Below, piece after piece: positions 15,967-28,700 of a stretch of 64,000 nt of DNA (position 1 is its first letter; each line of letters opens with the position of its first letter). Origin of the DNA: Streptomyces sp. NBC_00461. Its GTDB lineage: Bacteria > Actinomycetota > Actinomycetes > Streptomycetales > Streptomycetaceae. Where the stretch lies: positions 2,823,001 through 2,887,000 of the forward strand of contig NZ_CP107902.1 in the NCBI RefSeq assembly GCF_036013935.1, given 5' to 3'. The notes under the pieces are model-generated. The model was not told where the DNA came from. It ran no database searches and was given only the letters and a program-made list of their open reading frames with translations. Made by a program: the position numbers and the translations under genes.

Positions 15967-17349
15967 TCACCCGACGCCGATCGCCAGCAGCGCCTGGCGT
16001 TCCGGCTCGCTGAGAATCGACACCCGGCCGACCTGCTGGTCCGGATCGTCGGTCGCGACCTCCACGAACCGGATGAACCGGTCGGCGAAGCGCTCCATCC
16101 ACGCGCGGTCGAACAACGCGACGTCGTACTTGAAGAAGGCCCGGATCGAGGTGCTGCTCTGCACGATCTCCAGCATCACGTCGCACTGGCCCTCCTGTTG
16201 GGGGACGTCGAACGCCCGCACCCGGAGCGGCCCCGCCGTGTGCTCCCGTCCGCCCTCCTCCCCCGCGGCCAGCACGTCGGAGAGGGGACGGAGCCGATTG
16301 GCCGTCACCATGGTCACCGCGACCTGGGTGAGCGGCGGCCGGGAGGGGTCGTGCGGCAGCCCGAGCGCCTTCGGCAGCAGCGCGAACGGGTAGCCGACAT
16401 GGGAGAGGCCCTGCTTCACCTGGGTGTCCACCGCGCGGAACAGATCGTCGAAGGTCGTCTCCCGGTCGAGGGTGGCGCGCAGCACCAGGGAGTTGGCGAA
16501 GGAGCCCGCCACCTCACGCATGTCGCGCGTCAGCCGCGTGGTGGTCGGCCAGCCCGTCAGGAAGTCGCTCTGACCGCTGTGCCGGTGCACCACCGCCTGG
16601 AACACCCCGGTGAGGAAGACGAACGGCGTGAAGCCGCGCCCGAACGCGCTCTCGCGCAGCCGTCCGGTGAGCTCGTCGGGGAGCCTGACCTCCACGGTGG
16701 CACCCTGCATGCGCGAACGCGCCGGGCGGGGGCGGTCCGTCGGCAGGTCGACCACGGTCGGGGCGCCGGCGCAGATCTCCCGCCAGTACTGTTCGTGCTC
16801 GGCGAAGCCCTGACCGCGTAACAGCGCCTGTTCCGCGGCGACATGGTCGTCCCAGGTGGCGGGCAACGGCTCCCAGTCCGGGTCGCCGCCCTGCGCGCAG
16901 GCGTCGATGAGATCGCGCATGACGATTCCCTGGGAACTCGCGTCGGTGGCGACGTGATGCGCGGTCACGGCCAGTACGCCGTCGAGGGGGGTGCGCCGGA
17001 AGAACGCCACCCGGTACGCGGACTCGTCGAGCCGCAAAGGCTTCGCCGTACTGCGGTGGACCAGCTCGTGGAGTCGGTCCTCGCCGATGTCCGCGGGCGT
17101 CTCGTGCAACTCCAGGAGGACCGAGTCGGCGTCGTGCACCACGCGGCGCACCCCGCCGTCGGTCTCGACGAACGCGGAGCGCATCATGTCGTGTCGTTGC
17201 GCGGTGGCCCGGAGCGCGGCCCGCAGGACGTCCGGGTCGAGTTCGCCGACGATGCGCGCGGCCACCACCACGTTGTAGGCCGGGCTGTCCGGCGCCATGC
17301 GATGGATCAGCCACAAGGCTTCCTGCCCGACCGAAAGCAGCCGTGTCAT
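15967..17349 (-). CDS. Stand-alone NRPS condensation domain
   Basis: A 460-residue free condensation domain. The core motif reads AHHVATDASSQG, an HHxxxDG variant in which the final Gly is Ala; the catalytic second His is kept. Later motifs (DLPTDRPRPARS, PTTTRLTRDMREVAGSFANSLVLR) are typical. It overlaps the free PCP gene by 4 bp. Since NRPS A begins directly with an adenylation domain, this protein is a good candidate for joining the acyl-ACP, or a unit carried on the adjacent PCP, to the first module in trans. That role is inferred from architecture. Confidence 0.88.
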   Translation of the reverse strand: MTRLLSVGQEALWLIHRMAPDSPAYNVVVAARIVGELDPDVLRAALRATAQRHDMMRSAFVETDGGVRRVVHDADSVLLELHETPADIGEDRLHELVHRSTAKPLRLDESAYRVAFFRRTPLDGVLAVTAHHVATDASSQGIVMRDLIDACAQGGDPDWEPLPATWDDHVAAEQALLRGQGFAEHEQYWREICAGAPTVVDLPTDRPRPARSRMQGATVEVRLPDELTGRLRESAFGRGFTPFVFLTGVFQAVVHRHSGQSDFLTGWPTTTRLTRDMREVAGSFANSLVLRATLDRETTFDDLFRAVDTQVKQGLSHVGYPFALLPKALGLPHDPSRPPLTQVAVTMVTANRLRPLSDVLAAGEEGGREHTAGPLRVRAFDVPQQEGQCDVMLEIVQSSTSIRAFFKYDVALFDRAWMERFADRFIRFVEVATDDPDQQVGRVSILSEPERQALLAIGVG

Positions 17350-17618
17350 CGCGATTCCGCGACGTCCTCGGCCAGCCGCCCGGCCAGCGATCCGACCGTC
17401 GGATGGTCCCAGATCATGGCTGCGTCAACCACGACGCCCAGCTCGTCCTCGATGTCGCCGCACATGGTCAGCACGTAGATCGAGTCGAGTCCCAGCTCGG
17501 TGAGTTTCCGGTCCGGATCGATCCGCTCGATCGGGAGGTCTATGTAGAAGGCGATCCGCTCGGTCAGCCACCGGCGGATCTCGTCTGTGGTCGGCGCTGT
17601 GCCAGTCTCACTGATCAT
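17346..17618 (-). CDS. Stand-alone peptidyl carrier protein
   Basis: A 90-residue carrier protein with the phosphopantetheine site Ser46 in ELGLDSIYVL. It would carry an aminoacyl or acyl unit as a thioester. It overlaps the free condensation gene (ATGA), which implies they act together. It is the first gene of the four-gene unit ending at 14011, with the TATAG-type direct repeat 22 bp upstream. No dedicated free adenylation domain lies beside it, so the loading partner is unknown. Confidence 0.9.
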   Translation of the reverse strand: MISETGTAPTTDEIRRWLTERIAFYIDLPIERIDPDRKLTELGLDSIYVLTMCGDIEDELGVVVDAAMIWDHPTVGSLAGRLAEDVAESR

Positions 17619-17640
17619 CGCCCCAGCGTCACAGGACCGT

Positions 17641-17656
17641 CTATACAGGAGCTATC
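17641..17656 (-). promoter_or_regulatory. Direct-repeat operator/promoter element, copy 2 (GATAG-CTCCTG-TATAG)
   Basis: On the minus strand GATAG and TATAG are spaced with an 11-bp period, 22 bp upstream of the PCP start codon at 17618. Spacing and distance are the same as copy 1 before sbnA. This shared placement argues for a functional promoter element. It may be a SARP site overlapping the -35/-10 region, or an activator half-site plus a -10 box. Confidence 0.58.
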
Positions 17657-17686
17657 GGCGGGGAGGCCGGGTACCGGAACCCCGGT

Positions 17687-17727
17687 GTCCCCGGCGTCCC
17701 CGCCGTCCCTGCCGTCCCTGCCGTCCG
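17687..17727. repeat. 9-bp tandem repeat (GTCCCTGCC type), about 4.5 units
   Basis: Four to five consecutive 9-mers of the form GTCCC(C/T)G(G/C)C lie just beyond the stop of the DUF4097 gene and upstream of the PCP promoter. Two units are identical (GTCCCTGCC). A similar but longer 9-bp array occurs near 49.9 kb at the other end of the cluster. It is probably a slippage-prone spacer, and no function is shown. Confidence 0.6.
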
Positions 17728-17729
17728 GC

Positions 17730-18500
17730 TCAGGCCGGCTTCACTACCACGTCGCCCGACGAGGTGGTGACCGAGATGGCCGGCCCGGATCCCGTGGGCA
17801 CGCTCACCGACCGGCTCCCTGACGAGGTGTGTGCCGTCACCGCGTACGGTCCGCCGGGCACGGACAGCTCCACGGCGCCGGAACTGCTGTGCGTGGTGAC
17901 CGAGTTGGGCCGCTCGGCGAAGGCGAGATCGATGCGGCCCGAGCTGGAGTTCGCGGTCGCCGCGCCCTTGCCCAGGCCCGCGCCGTGCACCGCCCCGGAC
18001 GAACTGTCGACGTCCACCGCGCCGGCGATGCGATCGAGGGTGACCTCGCCGGAATCGGTGCTCACCTTGACGGCGGCGACGCCGGTGATGTCGACCGCGC
18101 CGCTGCTGTTGCTCGCGCTGACCTTCGCTGTCGCGGGCACGGTCAGGTCGTAGTCGATGTAGCAGTTGTCGCATCCGTTGCTGAAGGTCAGCGACCCGTC
18201 GGAAAGCGACTGGTCCGGGTGCGGTTTCGCGCTGTCGTGGTAGTGGACGGTCCGGTGAATCGTCACCGTGCCGTCTTTGCCGGGGTGGACGCGGACGGAG
18301 CCGTGGCGTCCGTCCTCGATGGAGACCGAGGTGACGCGGCCGGTGACCGACGTGTCGGCGCTCATCTGCTTGAGGGGGCCCTCGTTCAGGGCCGAGCCCT
18401 GGCATCCGCTCGCGCCCAGCACAGCCGCCGAGACGACCGCGGCCGCGGCGAGCAGACGAGGGGACGAGGGAACGAGGGAGACAAGACGGCTACGGGACAT
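17730..18500 (-). CDS. DUF4097-type adhesin-like lipoprotein
   Basis: A 256-residue exported protein. The N-terminus has an Arg-rich start, a hydrophobic Ala/Val stretch and a lipobox LGASGC, so it should be lipidated at Cys and anchored outside the membrane. The rest is a Gly/Ser/Thr/Val-rich repetitive beta-helix (repeated SSSGAV / SSSGxI elements) of the DUF4097 type found in putative surface adhesins. It lies 30 bp after the MFS gene on the same strand and may be read from the NRPS transcript. A role in biosynthesis is not evident; it may belong to the envelope or simply be trapped in the cluster. Confidence 0.75.
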   Translation of the reverse strand: MSRSRLVSLVPSSPRLLAAAAVVSAAVLGASGCQGSALNEGPLKQMSADTSVTGRVTSVSIEDGRHGSVRVHPGKDGTVTIHRTVHYHDSAKPHPDQSLSDGSLTFSNGCDNCYIDYDLTVPATAKVSASNSSGAVDITGVAAVKVSTDSGEVTLDRIAGAVDVDSSSGAVHGAGLGKGAATANSSSGRIDLAFAERPNSVTTHSSSGAVELSVPGGPYAVTAHTSSGSRSVSVPTGSGPAISVTTSSGDVVVKPA

Positions 18501-18530
18501 GGGGGGTTGTACCTCTCGGTCTGTGGATCT

Positions 18531-19775
18531 TCAGGTCTGCGACGCCAAGTCGTGGGGTGCCGTCGCGAGTTCACGGATCGCCGGGCTGAGTGCGGTCCAC
18601 ACGGCCAGTCCCGCCATGCACGCCCCCAGCGCCAGCACGGTATGCACACTGCCCCATGAGTTCAGGAGGAATCCTCCCGCCATGGACCCCAGAGGAACGG
18701 TACCGTACGCGACCAGAATGGCTACGGAGAGTAGTCGGCCCTGGAGTTCATCCGGCGTCACTCGCTGCTGGTACGAGGCGGCCGCCACGTTCCACAGGGC
18801 GCCCGCGTATCCCATTCCGGCGAACAGGGCGCCGAGGCCGGCCGGCGAGCGCACCACCGCGACCAGGGGCATGAGCACGGCCCAGGCGACGTTGCAGCCG
18901 ATGACGAGCGCGGGCAGCGACGCGACCCGTGTCCACCACGCCGCGTTCAGCGCGCCCAGCAGTCCGCCGACGCCGGAGATCCCGAAGATCACGCCGATCG
19001 CCACGCCCGCCTGTGCCGCCGAGGAGTGTTCGTTGCGGACGATGTACTGCAGCGACAGCGTCAGCGCGGCGAACAGCATGTTGCTTCCGGCGATCAACAG
19101 GGCGATCACCCGCACGATCGGCTGATGCCACGCCCAGGACAGACCCGCTCCGAGATCCGCCGTCATCGAACGGCGAGGCCCTTTCACCCGCTCCGTCTGG
19201 AACTTGGTGCGGATCATCAGCAGCGACACCAGCGACGCCAGCGAGCTGACCAGGGTGGAGACGAACGGCGCCCATCGGGCCACGGCGAACAGAAAGCTGC
19301 CGATCGGGGCTCCGATCAGGCCGGCGCCGCGCTGCCGCGCCTCGTTGCGGGACAGCGCGACCGGAAGGTCGTCGTCGCTCACCAGATTGCGCACCGAGGC
19401 ACGCTCGGCTATCCGGTACAGGATCGCCAGCCCGTTGTCGAAGAAGGCGACGCAGGCCACCTGGGGCAGCCAGAACCGCCCCCACGCCAGGGCGGCGATC
19501 AGGGTGGTGACAGCGGTGATCCGCCCCAGGTCGCACGCGATCATCAGCCGTCTGCGGTCCACCCGGTCGGCGAGCACCCCGCCGGCCAGCTGCAGCAGGT
19601 ACGGCAGATTGGCGAAGAACCCGACGATCCCGGCGTCCGACGCCGACCCGGTGCAGGCCAGGACGAGCATCGGATAGGCCACCGTGCTGATCCGTGATCC
19701 GACGAAGGCCAGGCCCGCGCCGGTCCACAGCAGCAGGAAGTCGCGGTTGGCGCGCAGCGGCCGGGGCGAACTCAA
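18531..19775 (-). CDS. MFS exporter (EntS-like)
   Basis: A 414-residue major facilitator with about 12 hydrophobic segments. It has the MFS loop 2-3 motif GGVLADRVDRRRLMIACD and the start LRANRDFLLLWTGAGLAFVGSRIS, typical of the MFS_3/enterobactin-exporter group. It overlaps the NRPS B stop codon by 4 bp, so it is translated with the synthetase. Export of the finished peptide is the natural inference. The product's self-resistance may depend on it, because no other transporter for the peptide is visible in the cluster. Confidence 0.88.
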   Translation of the reverse strand: MSSPRPLRANRDFLLLWTGAGLAFVGSRISTVAYPMLVLACTGSASDAGIVGFFANLPYLLQLAGGVLADRVDRRRLMIACDLGRITAVTTLIAALAWGRFWLPQVACVAFFDNGLAILYRIAERASVRNLVSDDDLPVALSRNEARQRGAGLIGAPIGSFLFAVARWAPFVSTLVSSLASLVSLLMIRTKFQTERVKGPRRSMTADLGAGLSWAWHQPIVRVIALLIAGSNMLFAALTLSLQYIVRNEHSSAAQAGVAIGVIFGISGVGGLLGALNAAWWTRVASLPALVIGCNVAWAVLMPLVAVVRSPAGLGALFAGMGYAGALWNVAAASYQQRVTPDELQGRLLSVAILVAYGTVPLGSMAGGFLLNSWGSVHTVLALGACMAGLAVWTALSPAIRELATAPHDLASQT

Positions 19776-22700
19776 TCCGTCATCACCTCGTTGACCAGCG
19801 CGGCGAGCAGGCTGGTGCCGGGCTTCGCGAACGGCGCCTCATGGCTTCCCGGCAACCGGTCGACCCGCAGGCCCGCGCCGCTCAGCTGCACCCACCGGCT
19901 CAGATAGGACCGGTAGGAGTGGCCACGGGACACGGAGTGCGTTCCCTCGGCGCACGCGTCGGTGACGATCAGGCGCACCGGCGAGACCGTGTCCTCGTAC
20001 CGGTAGTCGATGCACGCGCGCGTCAGCGTCCGCCACGACTCGACATGGCCGGCCACGTCGTCGAGCGCGCCGGCCCCGCCGGTGATGCCGATCTTGGCCA
20101 GCAGGTCCGACACGGCCTGCTCGCGCACCGCGTCGTCCAGGCCGCGCGCGTCGAGCAGTTCGGTGAGGATCTCACCGGCATGCCTGGGCGCGGACGCCGT
20201 CGGTTCCAGGTCGGCCAGCGGGTCGACGAGGATCAGTTCCGGTGCGCCATGCCCGCGTTCGACCAGCAGCCGGGACATCTCCCAGGCGATCGTCGCGCCG
20301 GAGGACCAGCCCAACAGGGTGTGCGGCCCCTCGGGTTGGGCGGCGAGCAGCTCCGGCAGATAGCGCGCGGCCATCTGCCGGACCGAGCCGGGTTCGACGA
20401 CCTCGAACGCGGCCACGGGACGCACTCCGTCCAGCCGGTCCGCGAGCGGCACGAACCAGTGCGCGCTGCCGCCCTCGGTGTGCGGTACGAACAGGGTGCG
20501 CCGCGGCCCGGTTTCAGCCAGCCACACCAACGCCGCGCTGCGTGCCGTGGCCTGCGAGTCGACGTGCGCAGCGAGCCGTGCCACCGTGCGCTCGCGCACC
20601 AAGTCCCGTACGGACAGAGCCATTCCCTGTTTACGGGCTTGCGCGACGATGCGCAGCATGAGCAGCGAGTGGCCGCCCAGGGCGAAGAAGTCGTGCTCGA
20701 CACCGATCTCGTCGACGCCGAGTGCGACACTCCACAGCGCCGCCAGCGCGCGCTCGGTCGGGGTGCGCGGCGGGACGAGGGGTACGGCACTCGGTCCGCT
20801 CGCCCCCGGCGCCGGCAGCGCGCCGCGGTCGAGTTTGCCGTTGGCGTTCAACGGCAGACCGCCCAGCGCGACGAAGGCCGCCGGAACCATGTAGGGGGGC
20901 AGCTTCTTCGCGCAGTGCGCCGCCAGTTCCTCGGGCGTCGCGGCGGATTCGGACGCCGGCACGTGATACGCGACGAGCGTCTCCTCGCGGACGATCACCA
21001 CGACGTCCTTGACCGCCGGATGCGTGGCGAGTACCTGCTGGACCTCGTCCGGCTCGATGCGGTATCCGCGCAGTTTGATCTGATGGTCGGCGCGGCCGAG
21101 GAACTCGACGTTGCCGTCCGGGCGGATCCGGGCCAGGTCGCCGGTGCGATAGAGCCGCGAACCGGCCTCACCGAACGGGTCGGGCACGAACGCGGCGGCG
21201 GTGCGTGCCGGAAGGTTGGCGTAACCACGGGCCAGGCCCGCCCCGCCGATGTAGATCTCACCGACGGACCCCACCGGCAGGGGTCGCATACGCCCGTCGA
21301 GCACGTACATGGTGGTGTTGGGTACGGGCAGGCCGATCGAGACGACCTCGCCCTCGACCGGTCCGTCGAGGTGGTGGACGCTGTTGGCCACCGAGATCTC
21401 GGTCGGGCCGTACTCGTTGAGCATCCGCGGGCCGGGGCCGACACCGACGAGTTCGAACCACCGTTCGGCGATCCGGGCGGGGAAGGAGTCCGCTCCGACG
21501 GCGAGCATTCCGGCGAGGGTCGCGGCCTGCTCGGTGCCGAGCTGGTGGGTGAGCAGGTCCAGGTGGCCCGGCGTCAGCTTGATGAAGCTGTACGGGCCGC
21601 CGCGCGCCAACAGCTGGCCCAGATCGTCCAGTTCGAACCGCGGCGGCAGCAAGGTCACCGGTTCGCCCGCCATCAGCGGCGCGTAGATGTTGGGCACCAC
21701 CATGTCGAAGGCGATCGACGAGAACAGTGGCGCGCCGCCCTTTCCGTAGGCGCCGTAGCCCTCCACCGCCCACCACAGGTAGTTGGCGAGACCGGCGTGC
21801 GATATCTGCACGCCCTTGGGCCGTCCCGTCGATCCGGAGGTGTAGATCACGTAGGCGAGGCTCTGCGGGTCGGGGTCGGCCGTCCGCTCGGGTGGCGTTC
21901 CCCCCGCACTGAAGTCGGTGACGACCGTGCCGTCGTATCCGTGCAGGATCGCCGCGAACCGGTCCTCGGATGCGGTGAGGACAACCCGCGCACCGGAATC
22001 GGCGAGCATGTATCCGATGCGGTCGGCCGGCAGGTCCGGATCGAGCGGCACGTACGCGCCGTGCGCCTTCCACACCGCCAGGAACGCGACGATCAGCTCG
22101 GGGCCCCGGTCCAGCAGAACGCCCACGGTGGTCTCGGCGCCGACACCCGCGGCACGCAGCCGGGCCGCAAGCGCTGACGCGCGTGCGTCCAACTCCGCGA
22201 AGGTGAGGCGCTGTTCACCGGCGACGACCGCGCAGGCGTCCGGGTCGCTCGACGCCCGGCGCTCGATCGTGGCGAGCACCGATTCCTGCGGGCGCGGCTT
22301 CTCGTTGCTGTTCCAGGCCCGCAGTTGCCGGTCCGACTCGCCGTCCGGCAGGAAGGTGGCGGTCGCGTCGCCGTCCGGATCCGTGGCGATCGCCACCAGT
22401 ACGGCCCGGTACAGCTGGGCGATCCGCCCCGCGTGCTCCTGGGAGAGCACCCGGGTGTCGGTGGCGATGGTGATGAAGCCGCCGCCGGTGGTCACCGAGA
22501 ACGGGGAGTCGTTGGAGCCGGCACCGATCACCGCCGCCTGCGCGTCGGGGGCGATCGCCTCGTACTCGGCCTCGAACTCGTGGAAGTCCAGGTAGTTGAA
22601 GAGCACGTCGATCAGGTCGCTGTCCTTGACCGCGCGTTGCAGGGCGGGCAGGGGCAGCCGCCGGTGCGGCCAGAGCTCTGTCTCCTGGTCGTACACCTGC

Positions 22701-25700
22701 CTGGCCAGCTCGCTCCAGGTGGCGGCGGTGCGCTCGAAGACGAACGGAACGCTGTTGAGGTACATCCCGTAGACGCGTTCGGCACCGGACGCCTCCGGAC
22801 GGGCGTCGACGACGAGGCCGGTGTGGAAGCGGGACTCGTGGGTGAGCATGCTCATGACCTTCAGGTGGGCCGCGTGCAGCACCGCCTTCATCGAGGTCCG
22901 CGACGCGTACACCGCCGAACGCAGCCCGGTCGCCAGGTCGGCGAACGGAACACGGACCTGGAACCTCTTCGGCCGGCCCGAAGGCACCGCCCACTGCTGC
23001 GGCAGGGTGAACTTGGCGACGTCGGCCACGCGTCGCCGCCAGAACTCGACGTCGTCGCCTGCCTGGACCGCCTCGTTCTCCGCCGCGATGAAGTCGGCGT
23101 AGCGCACGGCCTGCGGGCGATGCGGCTCAAGCGCGACACCGTCGCGAAGCCGTGTGTACGCGCCGATCAGCTCGGCGAGCAGGCTGTGATGACTCCAGCC
23201 CTCCAGTACAGCGTGGCAGTGCGTCAGGCACAGCCACCAGGTGTCGTCCGCGACGAGATACGCGCCGATGCGCATCAGCGGCGCCTGCTCCACATCGAAC
23301 AGCGCCCTGGTCTCCCGCTCCACCGCCGCCCGGATCGACGCCTCCCGCTCCGTCGCCGGACGGCCGCGCAGATCCTGCACGGTGACCGGGACGGCGACCT
23401 GGCCGTGCACCAGTTGCAGCGGGACGGGATGACCGGTCAGGTCGAAGGAGGTCCGCAGCACCTCGTGGCGCTGCAGCACGATCGCCGCGGCGTCCCGCAA
23501 CGCCCGCTCGGAGAACGGACGGCCGCCGCTGATCGGGAACGCGGTCACCGTGTGGTACGGACGGTCATGCTCCGGATCCGCGGCGAGCATCTCGGTAAGC
23601 ATGCCCAACTGCACCTGGGAGATGGGATAGGCGTCCACCACGTCGTCCGGGAAGACCGAACCCTCAGGTGCCAGGGCGAACCGTGCCACGCCCGGGGCGG
23701 CGGGCGCCGCGATGGTCTCGCGGGACGCCAGTGCCTCGGCCAGCCCGGCCACGGTGCGCTGCTCGAAGACGTCCCGCACGGACACGTCGTATCCGCTCGC
23801 GCGCAGGGCCCCCACCAGACTCACGGCCTTGATCGAGTCGCCACCGACGTCGAAGAAGGCGTCGTCGACCGCCAGATGTTCCACACCCAGCACCTCGCGC
23901 CACACCGCGGCGACCGCTTCCTGCTGCGCGGTCATCGGCGACGCGTCGCTCCCCTGCTCGCGCTCGACCGACGTGGGCTCGGGCAGCGCGGCGCGGTCGA
24001 CCTTCCCGTTGGCGGTCACCGGAATGCTCGCGACCGGCACGATGAAGGACGGCACCATGTAGCCGGGCAGCCGGGCGGCGAGTTCGGCGCGCAGGCCGGC
24101 GGCGGACAGCACCGCTCCGCGTTCCGGGCTCGCGTAGCCGACCAGCTCCCGGGCACCGTCGCCGCCGCGCACGGTGACGACGGCCCGGCGGACGCCGGCG
24201 CAGCCGGACAGCGCCGCCTCGACCTCGCCCAGCTCGATCCGGTAGCCGTGCACCTTCACCTGGTCGTCCACGCGTTCCACGAACTCGAACTCGCCGTCCG
24301 GCCGCATCCGGCCGCGGTCGCCGGTGCGGTAGAGCCGCGATCCGGGCGGGCCGTACGGGTTGGGCACGAAGGCCGCCGCGGTGCGGTCCGGCAACTGCCC
24401 GTAGCCGCGGGCCAGTCCGTCGCCGCCGACATGGATCTCGCCGACCACGCCGACCGGCACCGGTTCCCTGTGGCGGTCGAGCACGTACATGCTGGTGTTC
24501 GGGATCGGCAGCCCGATCGGCAGCTGGTCGCCGCCCTCGGTGCCGTCGGCCACGTGCGCGCTGTTCCCGACGGTGATCTCGGTGGGGCCGTACTCGTTGA
24601 CGATCCGCACCGTCCGGCCGTCTCGGGCGCCCCTCGCCAACCGTGCCCAGCGTCGCGCCAGTCCGGTGTCGAAGACCTCTCCGCCGGCGACCGCGACGGC
24701 GGCGATCTCCGCCGCCTGCCGCGGGCCGAGCTGTCCGGACAGCAGGTCGAGCAGGGTCGGTGCGACCTTGACGAAGCTGAACGGTCCGGACTCCAGCAGC
24801 AACAGGCCGAGGTCCTCGATCGGGGTCTCCTCGTCGAAGATCGTCACCGGGTTTCCGGTCATCAACGGCGCGTACAGGATGGTGACCACCATGTCGAACG
24901 ACGGCGAGGACAGCAGCGGGGCGCCGCCCGGAGCGCCGGCGTACTGCTCGACCGACCAGTGCAGATAGGTGGCCACGCCACGGTGGGTGTTCTGCACGCC
25001 CTTCGGCCTGCCGGTCGATCCCGACGTGTAGATCACGTACGCGAGCGAGTCGGGATCGAGGTCGCGGCCGCTCTCGATCGGCGTGCCAGGCTCGACACCG
25101 GCGACGTCGATCACCGGTCCGTCGAATCCGCCGAGCAGGTGCCGATGCCTGTCCAGCGTGATGACCGCGCAGGACCGGGAGTCGCCGAGCATGTGGTCGA
25201 CGCGTTCCTGCGGCAGCGTCGGATCGATGGGCACGTAGGCGCCGCCCGCCTTCCACACGCCCAGGAACGCGACCAGCAGTTCGGCGGTGCGGCCGAGCAG
25301 CACTCCGACCGTCGACTCGGCGGCGACGCCGTGTTCTCGCAGCCGGACGGCGAGTGCGCTCGCGCGCGCGTCCAGCTCGGCGAAGCTGATCCGCTCGTCG
25401 CCGTGGATCACGGCGTCGGCGTCGGGAGTGGCGCGTGCCTGCAGCTCGATGGTCTCCAGGACGCCGGGTCCACGGTCGAGGACGGGCCCGCGGGCGGACG
25501 TCGCCCGCTCCCGTTCGCCGTCCGGCAGGTGGGCGACGCACGCGTCCCCGTCCGGGTCGGCGGCCATGGCCTCCAGCACGGCGCGGTACATCTGGCCGAT
25601 GCGGTCGGCGTTGCGCAGCGACAACACGCCGGTGTGCGTGGCCAGTGTGACGTGGCCGCCGCCCGTGGTGACCGCGAGATCGAATTCGGTGGCCCCCTCG

Positions 25701-28700
25701 CCGATCGCCTCCCCGGCGTCGACCAGATCGGAGGAGAACGCGCTGAAGTCAAGGTAGTTGAAGAGCACGCTGAGCAGCTGACCGTCACCGGAGCTGCGGG
25801 CGATCTCCGGCAGCGGATGGCGCCGGTGCGGCCACAGCTCGACCTCCCGGGCGAACACCGTGCGGACCAGGTCCACCCAGGTGCTGCCCGCGGCGACCCC
25901 GTCGAAGGCGAACGGCACCGAGTTCAGGTACATGCCGTACACGCGGTCCGCGCCGATCGACTCCGGACGTCCGTCGCACACCAGCCCGTCGAAGAACGGC
26001 TCGTCGCCCAGGAGCGAACTCATCACCTTCAGATGCGCCGCGTGCAGAACGCTCTTGAGCGAGGTACGGGAGCGGACGGCGAGGGCGTTCAGGCCCGGCC
26101 GCAGATCGTGGAAGGGAATCCGCCGACGGTAGTCCGACCTCGGCAGGTCGGGGTCGTGCCATCCCGCGGGCAGCACGGCGCTGCGCCGGCCGGCGACGAC
26201 GGACGCCCAGTAGGCGCGGTCCTCCTCGGAGTCGAGCGACGCCAGCTCGGCGGCGATGTAGTCCGCGAAGCGCACCGCCGGAGCCTGCCACGGCTCCGGT
26301 TCACCGCCGTCGCGCAGGGTCGCGTACGCGCGCAGCAGCTCGGACGTCAGCGCGTGCAGGCTGAAGCCCTCCAGGATCGCGTGGCAGTAGGCGATCGAAA
26401 GCCACCAGGTGCCGTCGTCGACGACGGACGCCGTCAGGCGCATCAGCGGCGCGTCGGTGAGCGTCATCGGTGTGGAGCGTTCCACGGCGGCGAAGCCCTG
26501 CATGGCCTCGCTCGCCTCGTGTGTGCCGTATCCGCGCAGATCCCTGACGGCGAGCGGCAGTTCGGCCTGCGCGTGCACCGATTGCAGCGGCGTGCCGTAC
26601 TCGGTCAGCTCGATGGAGGTCCGCAGGATCTCGTGCCGCTCGACGACGACGGCCGTCGCCCGCCGCAGCGCTTGTTCGTCGAACGGGACGCCGTCGTTGA
26701 CCGGGAAGGCGGTGACCGTGTGATAGCGGGTGCTGCCGGTGCCGGAGAGCATCTGGGCGACCATGCCCAGCTGCACCATCGACAACGGATAGGCGTCCAC
26801 GACGTCGTCCGGCAGGACGACGTCCCGTGGCGCCAGTGCGAACGGTTCGACCGGCGCCGCGGACTGACGCGGCGCGGGACGGCCGCTGAGGTGCGCGGCA
26901 AGCGTGCGCACCGTGGAGTGCTCGAACACGTCCCGGGCCGAGGCGTCGTAGCCGGCCGCCCGGAGTGCGCCGACCAGGCCGACCGCCTTGATCGAATCGC
27001 CGCCGAGTTCGAAGAACCCGTCGAGTGCGCCGACCCGCGGCACGTCCAGTGCCTGCCGCCAGATCAACGCGATCCGCTCCTCGTCGACGCCGCTGGGCGC
27101 GGTGAACGTCTCGGCCGCCGTGTACGCGGGCTCGGGCAGCGCCAGGCGGTCGACCTTGCCCGCCGGATTGAGCGGGAACGCGTCCAACGCCGTGTAGACC
27201 GAGGGCACCATGTACGAGGGCAGCGCTTCGGCGGCGAACGCGGCCAGGCCGTCGAGGGCGCCGATCACATAGGCGACCAGCGTCTTGTCCTGCGCGCCGC
27301 GGGCCGTGACGACGACGTCGCGCACGCCCGGTGCGGTGCGCAGCACCGTCTCGATCTCGCCGAGTTCGATGCGGTGCCCGCGTACCTTCACCTGGTCGTC
27401 GGCGCGGCCGAGGAACTCGATCTCGCCGTCCTCGCCCACCCGGACGAGATCCCCGGTGCGGTACTCCCGGCCGCCCGTCCGTGCCGGGGTGAAGCGGGCC
27501 GCGGTCAGCTGCGGCTGCGCGTGGTATCCGCGGGCCACGCCCGCACCGCCGATGACGAGTTCGCCGACGACGCCGACCGGAACCCGGGCTCCGCGCGCGT
27601 CGAGCACCCGCAGCCGGGTGTCGGCGAGCGGGGCGCCGACGACCACCCGGTCCGGCTGAACCGGCACCTCCCAGGCGGTGGACCAGATGGTGGTCTCGGT
27701 GGGTCCGTACACGTTGAGCAGGCGGCCGACCCGGCCTCGGAGGTGACGGGCCAGATCGAGCGGCAGCGCCTCGCCGCCGCACAGCGCGGTCACCTCGGGC
27801 CGGTCGAACCCGGCCGCCAGCAGCATCTTCCAGCCGGACGGGGTGGCCTGCACATGGTCGACGCCGTGTTCCTCCACCAGCCGCACCAGCTCGGCGCCGT
27901 CGCGCAGTTGACTGTCCGCGGCGAGCACGATCCGTCCGCCCGCGGTGAGCGGGCCGAACAGTTCGAGTCCGCAGATGTCGAACGAGAGTGCGGTCGAGGC
28001 CAGCCAGCAGCCGTCGCCCGCGAGGTCACGCATCGAGGCGAGCAGATTGGCGAGTGCGCCGTGGCCGATCTCCACGCCCTTGGGCTTGCCGGTGGATCCG
28101 GACGTGTAGATCACGTAGGCCAGATCGTCGTCCGCCCACACGGTCGTGGGCGGTGTCGGTGCCGGCGCCGGCGCCGTCGAGTCCTGGGCGAGATCGGAGA
28201 GCGCGTCGTCGAGGACGATGCGCGCGCCGGAGTCGGCGAGCATGTGGCGCACCCGCTCCGCCGGCAGCCCCACGTCCAACGGCAGATAGGCCGCTCCGGC
28301 CTTCCACACGCCCAGCAGGGCCGCGATCATCGCAGGAGTACGACGCATCGACACCGCGACGACGTCTCCGCGGGAGACACCCCGCCGTCGCAGCAGTTCC
28401 GCGACGAGATCGGAGCGACGGTCCAGTTCGCCGTAGGCGACCTGCTCGCCGTCGCAGACCACCGCGATGTCGTCGGGACGCTTCCCGGCCCGCGTCCGGA
28501 ACGCGGACGGCGCCGCCGGACGCCGCTCGGCGGGAAGCGGTGCGCCGACCAGCCCGTCGAGCACCCGCAGGTCGTCGTCGGCCAGCGGAACCCGGGACGC
28601 CTCGCCGTCCGGGTCGGTGAGCATCGCCTCCAGTACCGCCCGGTACATGGCTGCCAGCCGGTCGGCGTTGGCCCTGCTGACGACGTGGGTGTTGACGGTG